DNA from: Thamnaconus septentrionalis | Taxonomy: Eukaryota > Chordata > Actinopteri > Tetraodontiformes > Monacanthidae | Direction: 5' to 3' | DNA: 64,000 nucleotides | Assembly (NCBI GenBank): GCA_009823395.1 | Contig: CM020503.1 | Location: 5,731,001 to 5,795,000, forward strand | Made by a program: the position numbers and the translations under genes | Shown here: in pieces, positions 62,948-64,000 of the stretch | Layout of the letters: the number at the start of each line of letters is the position of its first letter | Numbering within the stretch: position 1 is the first letter of the stretch | The notes under the pieces: model-generated | Seen by the model: the letters and a program-made list of their open reading frames with translations, nothing else | Database searches by the model: none | What the model was told of the DNA's origin: nothing

Positions 62948-63642
62948 GTGTTACACTGAGCATCCAGACACAGAGACGTAAAGGCCGAAATGGTGCATGC
63001 TGTCACTTGTTATTCATGTTTGAGTCTGAACTGCCAAAGGCCACAGAAAAATCCTGCTCACACAACTTCTTTGTCCTTGATTGGAAATACTGAACCAAGT
63101 CAACAATATTATTTTAATAAGAAAAAGAAAATGGAAAATCTGTTCAAATTTGTGTTCAAGAACTGCAACATTATGGCACATGGAAAAAGAATGATATGAT
63201 CTGTTGTTGTCTAATTGGTTGTGATCATAAAATGATGGTTTTAGTTTTGTATTAGTGAGTTGTAGAAGCAAGTTTATGTTGTAGGTAATGAAATGAGTGG
63301 GACAATCAGAGAAGAAGCAGGGCGGGTCTTGACAAGAAAAAAAGTGGGTGTGACATTGCTGCTTATTACCCTCCAGTGGCAGAGACGGGTATTACAATAA
63401 ACAACAGTTTGATTGAAATACTTCACATAACTGTCAGTCAAGCCACAGTCCCACCTGACATTACACTTTAATCAACCTAATATACTTGCTTTTTCTCCAC
63501 CTTGCAGTAATGAAAACAAGTTGACCAAAGTCCTGTCATGCAGTTTATAGAAATGTTAGCATTTATGTGAGTACCTTTATGAAGTAAACATTATATTCAC
63601 AGAAAGATCTTGACTTGAAACTAAAGATCTTAGAGTGATGGA

Positions 63643-63690
<48 letters not shown>

Positions 63691-63740
63691 GACACCATTG
63701 CTGCTGATTGGATTGATAGCATGTCTGTGCTCCAACAAGA
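62948..63740 (+). repeat. tandem duplication, copy B
   Basis: Starts GTGTTACACTGAGCATCCAG and follows copy A with frequent substitutions and small indels. It ends in a (TG)n run (63645-63687) and the beginning of the exon at 63691. Confidence 0.85.
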
Positions 63741-63898
63741 ACCGTGAAGGCAATACCACACTGATAAGTCTGCAGGACGCACCTGCGGGACAACTGTCCA
63801 TCCTCTTGCCTGGAGATGAAGATGTGACTTGTGACGACAGGTTCCCTCATCAGTACAGCCAGGGCAGCACAGTTGATTTTCCCCCACCGTACTCACTG
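63691..63898 (+). CDS. internal exon of an unidentified membrane protein with a PPPY motif (partial gene)
   Basis: A 208-nt open stretch is bounded by (TG)nTAG acceptor sequence and a TCACTG|GTGAGA donor. It encodes TPLLLIGLIACLCSNKNREG, the inner end of a membrane helix followed by a basic stop-transfer. A cytosolic segment with DAPAGQLSILLPGDED then ends in FPPPYSL. PPxY motifs bind WW domains, for example of NEDD4-type ubiquitin ligases. Upstream exons were not found and downstream ones would lie beyond 64000. The acceptor lacks a normal pyrimidine tract, which lowers certainty. The gene is not recognised. Confidence 0.5.
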
Positions 63899-64000
63899 GT
63901 GAGAGAATTGTCACAACAATGTCTATATAAAGTACCCCTTTAATCTGCTAATATTAATATTAGCAAATTGTACATATATACTGTACATATACATATACAT

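Overview
The window is vertebrate nuclear DNA, most likely from a ray-finned (teleost) fish. It has long split genes with GT-AG introns, many long CA/TG microsatellites, and several dispersed repeats of kinds common in fish genomes. Exons were assembled by eye from reading frame, splice signals and phase. Every internal junction of the integrin and ACE models keeps the frame. No database search was possible.

Layout: (1) 531-708 (+) is the probable last exon of an unidentified gene whose C-terminus resembles half of a death-fold domain. (2) 1192-29086 (+) is a complete integrin alpha-3 gene (itga3) of 26 exons, with a 13.9 kb first intron and two alternative last exons, A-type and B-type. (3) 30979-49515 (-) is a complete two-domain, somatic-type angiotensin-converting enzyme gene (ace) of 25 coding exons. 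It is convergent with itga3, and both HEMGH zinc sites are intact. (4) 49516-57847 is an 8.3 kb intergenic region with triplet and tetranucleotide repeats and a 1 kb transposon-like element. (5) 57848-60544 (+) is an ABI-family gene, best fit abi3, whose proline-rich tail ends without a visible SH3 domain. (6) 60661-64000 holds a ~0.7 kb tandem duplication and, at the right edge, an exon of an unidentified membrane protein with a PPPY motif.

The genes look like ordinary chromosomal neighbours rather than a pathway: a laminin-receptor integrin subunit, a peptidase anchored at the cell surface, and a WAVE-complex actin regulator. The unusual parts are the missing SH3 module and frame break in the ABI gene; inverted repeat copies that bracket ACE exons 20-24; a Gly/Asp repeat in the ACE stalk; no room for a testis-ACE exon; non-canonical GFFQR/GFFRR integrin tails; a duplicated, decaying exon edge near 62.9 kb; and several well-bounded transposon copies.
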